DNA of 64,000 nt from Bog-756 sp963841885 (GTDB lineage: Bacteria > Actinomycetota > Acidimicrobiia > Acidimicrobiales > RAAP-2). The translations under genes were made by a program, and so were the position numbers. Of this stretch, positions 61,708-64,000 are shown in pieces. Position 1 is the stretch's first letter; each line of letters opens with the position of its first letter. The DNA lies in NCBI GenBank assembly GCA_963841885.1, contig CAWJEK010000016.1, forward strand, positions 124,001 to 188,000, written 5' to 3'. The notes beneath the pieces were generated by a model. The model searched no databases, had not been told where the DNA came from, and was given only the letters and a program-made list of their open reading frames with translations.

Positions 61708-64000
61708 TCAGGTGGGCTCGTGGGTCGCTTCGGGGCCGGCGATGAGTTCGTAGTCGGGGTTGAGGATGGCCTGGCGCCGGGCCCAGTCGCCCACCATCCC
61801 CTCGACCACCAGGCGGGCGCCGGGCTGGATGCCCGGGATCCGGCGGCGCCCCTGGAACACCAGGAGCAGGATGCCGCTGTCGTCGGCCAGCAGGCACTCG
61901 AGGTTGGACGTGCCCGCCCGGGGCTGGACGCGGACCGACCGCACCCGGCCGGCCACCCGCACACGCTGGCGCCACTGGACGTCGCCGATCGGGACGGTGC
62001 CCCGGGCCCGCTCCCCGAAGGCCTCCCGGTGCGACAGGGCCCGGGCCGCCCGTTCCCGGTCGGCCGCCTTGTCGGCGGCCCGTTGGCCGTGGGTCGGCGG
62101 CGCGCCCTCGACGGTGCGGCGCCGCCACTCACGCCGGTTCGACCACCAGCCCCCCGCCAGCTGGTAGGGGACGACGGTGGCGTTGACGTGCTCCAGGTGC
62201 CCGACGGCGGTGGCGATCGTCTCGGCGGTGTTGTCGTGCAGCACCCGCTGCCAGGCGGAGGCGAAGATGCGACGGGGCAGCAGGATGGTGAGCTCCGTGC
62301 GACGGTCGGCCACCGTTTCCGCCGCCAGCTCGAGGGCGGCCCGGGTGAGGCGACGGTCCTCGCACTCCTGGATGTCGAGGGGGAAGTCGGACAGGCCGAG
62401 GCGCCGCCATTCGTCCTCGAGCTGCCGGGAGGCCAGCGGGTCGAGGGCGAAGTGGATGGCCCGCAGCTCGTCGGGATGGAGGGTGCGGGCGTACTGGAGG
62501 GCGCGGGCGGTGGCCATGTCGAGGCGGTCCACCAGGACGACGACGACGTGCCGGGTCAGCACGGGTGCCTCGGCCGCCTCCGAGGCCCCTTCCTCCAGTT
62601 GCTCCTCCTCCACCATGTACTGCCGGTGCAGCCGGATGAGGCCGAAGAACATCAGGGGGCCGACGAACACCACGACCCAGGCGCCCTCCTTGAACTTCAC
62701 GGTGGCGAAGATGAGCACGACGATGGCCGACAGCGCGGCCGACAGGCCGTTGATGGCCACGTGGCGCTTCCAGTGGCCGGCGCGGTCGTCGAGGTAGTGC
62801 TTGACCATCCCGCTGCCGGCCATGGTGAACCCGGTGAACACGCCGATGGCGTACAGCGCCACGAGGGCCGACAGGTTGGCGCCGGTGGCCAGGATGAGGG
62901 CCAGGGCGACCACCGTGAGCACGATGATCCCGTTGGAGAAGGCGAGCCGGTGTCCCCGGCGGGTCAGCTGTTTGGGGAGGTAGGCGTCCTGGGCCACGTA
63001 GCTGGCCAGGAAAGGGAAGCCGTTGAAGGACGTGTTGCCGCCGGTGTAGAGGATGAGCACCGTCGCCGCCTGGACCACGTAGAAGGCGACGTTGCCCACG
63101 GGTCCGTGGCCGAAGACCAGCTTCACCTCCTGGGAGACCACGGTCGGGGTCCCGTTGGTGTAGGGGATGGCGTGGGTCCAGTGGGCGATCAGCGTGACCC
63201 CGAGGACGAGGAAGGCGAGCACCGAGCTCATGACCACCAGGGTCTGGCGGGCGTGCCGCGAGGCCGGCTCCCGGAAGGTGGCGACCCCGTTGGAGATGGC
63301 CTCGAGGCCGGTCAGTGACGAACCACCGTTGGCGAACGAGCGGAGGATGACGATGAACGTCGCTCCGTAGAGCCACGACGGGCCGTTGGCGGGGTGGGTC
63401 TGGGTGAGCGGGCATCCGGTGGTGGCCGTGACGACGCAGTGGGCGTTGACGACCTGGGCGTGGAGCTGACCCAGCGCCTCGCGGATGTACCCGGTCACGA
63501 CCACGAAGGCCAGGGTGACGATGAAGAAGTAGGTCGGGAAGGCGAAGAACCTGCCTGCCTCCTTGATGCCGCGCAGGTTGCCGTAGAGCAGGAGGAGGAT
63601 CACGCCCACGGTGATCTCCACCGTCCACCGGGTGAGGGAGGGGAAGGCGCTGGTGAGGCCGTCCGTGCCGGCCGCCGTCTGCACGGCCACCGTCACCGTG
63701 TAGTCGATGAGCAGCGCCACCGCGGCCACCTGGGCGACCTTCGGGCCGAAGTTCTCGCGGGCCACCACGTAGGCGCCACCGGCCTGGGTGTACAGCTTGA
63801 TGACGTCGAGGTAGGAGAGGGTGACGAAGAACAGGACGCCGAGGATGGCCATGGTGATGGGCACCAGCAGCGTGAAGGCGGCCAGGCCGACGAACGGGAT
63901 CAGCTGGTTCAGCATCTCCTCGGAGCCGTACGCCGAGGAGGAGATGCAGTCGGGGGCGAGCACGCCGAGGGCGGAGGGTCGGCCCAGCCGCTCGTCGCTC
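61708..64000 (-). CDS. APC-family permease fused to a C-terminal OB-fold domain (N-terminus beyond window)
   Basis: At least 763 residues. Residues 1-460 are an amino acid/polyamine/cation permease with many hydrophobic segments (SALGVLAPDCISSSAYGSEE, QLIPFVGLAAFTLLVPITMA, AYVVARENFGPKVAQVAAVA, FVGPLMFFGLIRLHRQYMV); a cytoplasmic part with universal-stress-like features follows (VVVLVDRLDMATARALQYAR, LTILLPRRIFASAWQRVLHD). The last 120 residues match an OB-fold nucleic-acid-binding type (VRVAGRVRSVRVQPRAG, GRRRIPGIQPGARLVVEGMV, QAILNPDYELI), elsewhere a separate gene near such permeases. The frame is open to base 64000, so the start is missing. The transported solute is unknown. Confidence 0.82.
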   Translation of the reverse strand, partial: SDERLGRPSALGVLAPDCISSSAYGSEEMLNQLIPFVGLAAFTLLVPITMAILGVLFFVTLSYLDVIKLYTQAGGAYVVARENFGPKVAQVAAVALLIDYTVTVAVQTAAGTDGLTSAFPSLTRWTVEITVGVILLLLYGNLRGIKEAGRFFAFPTYFFIVTLAFVVVTGYIREALGQLHAQVVNAHCVVTATTGCPLTQTHPANGPSWLYGATFIVILRSFANGGSSLTGLEAISNGVATFREPASRHARQTLVVMSSVLAFLVLGVTLIAHWTHAIPYTNGTPTVVSQEVKLVFGHGPVGNVAFYVVQAATVLILYTGGNTSFNGFPFLASYVAQDAYLPKQLTRRGHRLAFSNGIIVLTVVALALILATGANLSALVALYAIGVFTGFTMAGSGMVKHYLDDRAGHWKRHVAINGLSAALSAIVVLIFATVKFKEGAWVVVFVGPLMFFGLIRLHRQYMVEEEQLEEGASEAAEAPVLTRHVVVVLVDRLDMATARALQYARTLHPDELRAIHFALDPLASRQLEDEWRRLGLSDFPLDIQECEDRRLTRAALELAAETVADRRTELTILLPRRIFASAWQRVLHDNTAETIATAVGHLEHVNATVVPYQLAGGWWSNRREWRRRTVEGAPPTHGQRAADKAADRERAARALSHREAFGERARGTVPIGDVQWRQRVRVAGRVRSVRVQPRAGTSNLECLLADDSGILLLVFQGRRRIPGIQPGARLVVEGMVGDWARRQAILNPDYELIAGPEATHEPT

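Overview
This is a gapless stretch of very GC-rich chromosome, packed with genes that mostly overlap by 4 bases (GTGA or ATGA). The gene set points to a free-living actinobacterium: CarD, DisA, ClpC, a SigR/RsrA-type sigma/anti-sigma pair, ergothioneine genes, the DUF2342 metalloprotease beside tilS-hpt, F420-type (FDOR) oxidoreductases, and the tilS-hpt-fol-DUF2520-panC order. The 41-residue GYWLVAADGG repeat and overall style suggest Acidimicrobiia. That placement is inference, because there is no rRNA in the window.

Layout: (1) 1-2.4 kb, trehalose synthesis (otsA end, otsB), a LytR_C protein and tRNA-Thr(TGT). (2) 2.6-12.5 kb, a hydrogenase island: hypF-C-D-E on the plus strand converge with a minus-strand operon for a group 3b-like NAD(P)-linked [NiFe] hydrogenase (iron-sulfur beta, cNMP-domain protein, flavin gamma, small, large, maturation protease). 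(3) 12.8-15.4 kb, ergothioneine egtB-egtD and a DUF427 gene. (4) 15.5-24 kb, housekeeping genes rlmB, ispF, ispD, carD, disA, radA and clpC, then a polyprenyl diphosphate synthase. (5) 25.1-31 kb, an accessory island: a DinB-fold gene divergent from DUF2855-tetR-SRPBCC-sulfatase-beta-propeller, with two mirror-image promoters sharing one inverted repeat. (6) 31-43.6 kb, a cofactor and stress cluster: PPOX protein, AraC remnant, coaX, nadC, nadB, panC, DUF2520, folK, folB, a tyrosine-phosphatase-like protein without its catalytic Cys, folP, folE, hpt, tilS, DUF2342, rsrA, sigR. (7) 43.7-54.2 kb, a 1,391-residue multidomain secreted glycosidase-like protein, two oxidoreductases, a PGM1-like ATP-grasp ligase, an M20 amidohydrolase, a DUF2254 membrane protein, an amidase remnant and tRNA-Thr(CGT). 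(8) 54.3-64 kb, holB, tmk, topA, the H+-pyrophosphatase hppA and an APC permease with a C-terminal OB-fold that runs off the window.

A striking technical feature is that eight genes (hypF, hydrogenase gamma, egtD, radA, the dinB-like gene, tetR, the propeller gene with two, nadB) each need a one-base indel to read through. Most of these sit in short C or G runs and several hit normally conserved genes, so uncorrected sequencing indels are the likeliest cause. They are annotated as genes with frameshifts.

The best candidates for something new are the palindrome-controlled sulfatase island, the active-site-less phosphatase-like gene inside the folate operon, and the chimeric secreted glycosidase. 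No CRISPR array, transposase, prophage or rRNA was seen.
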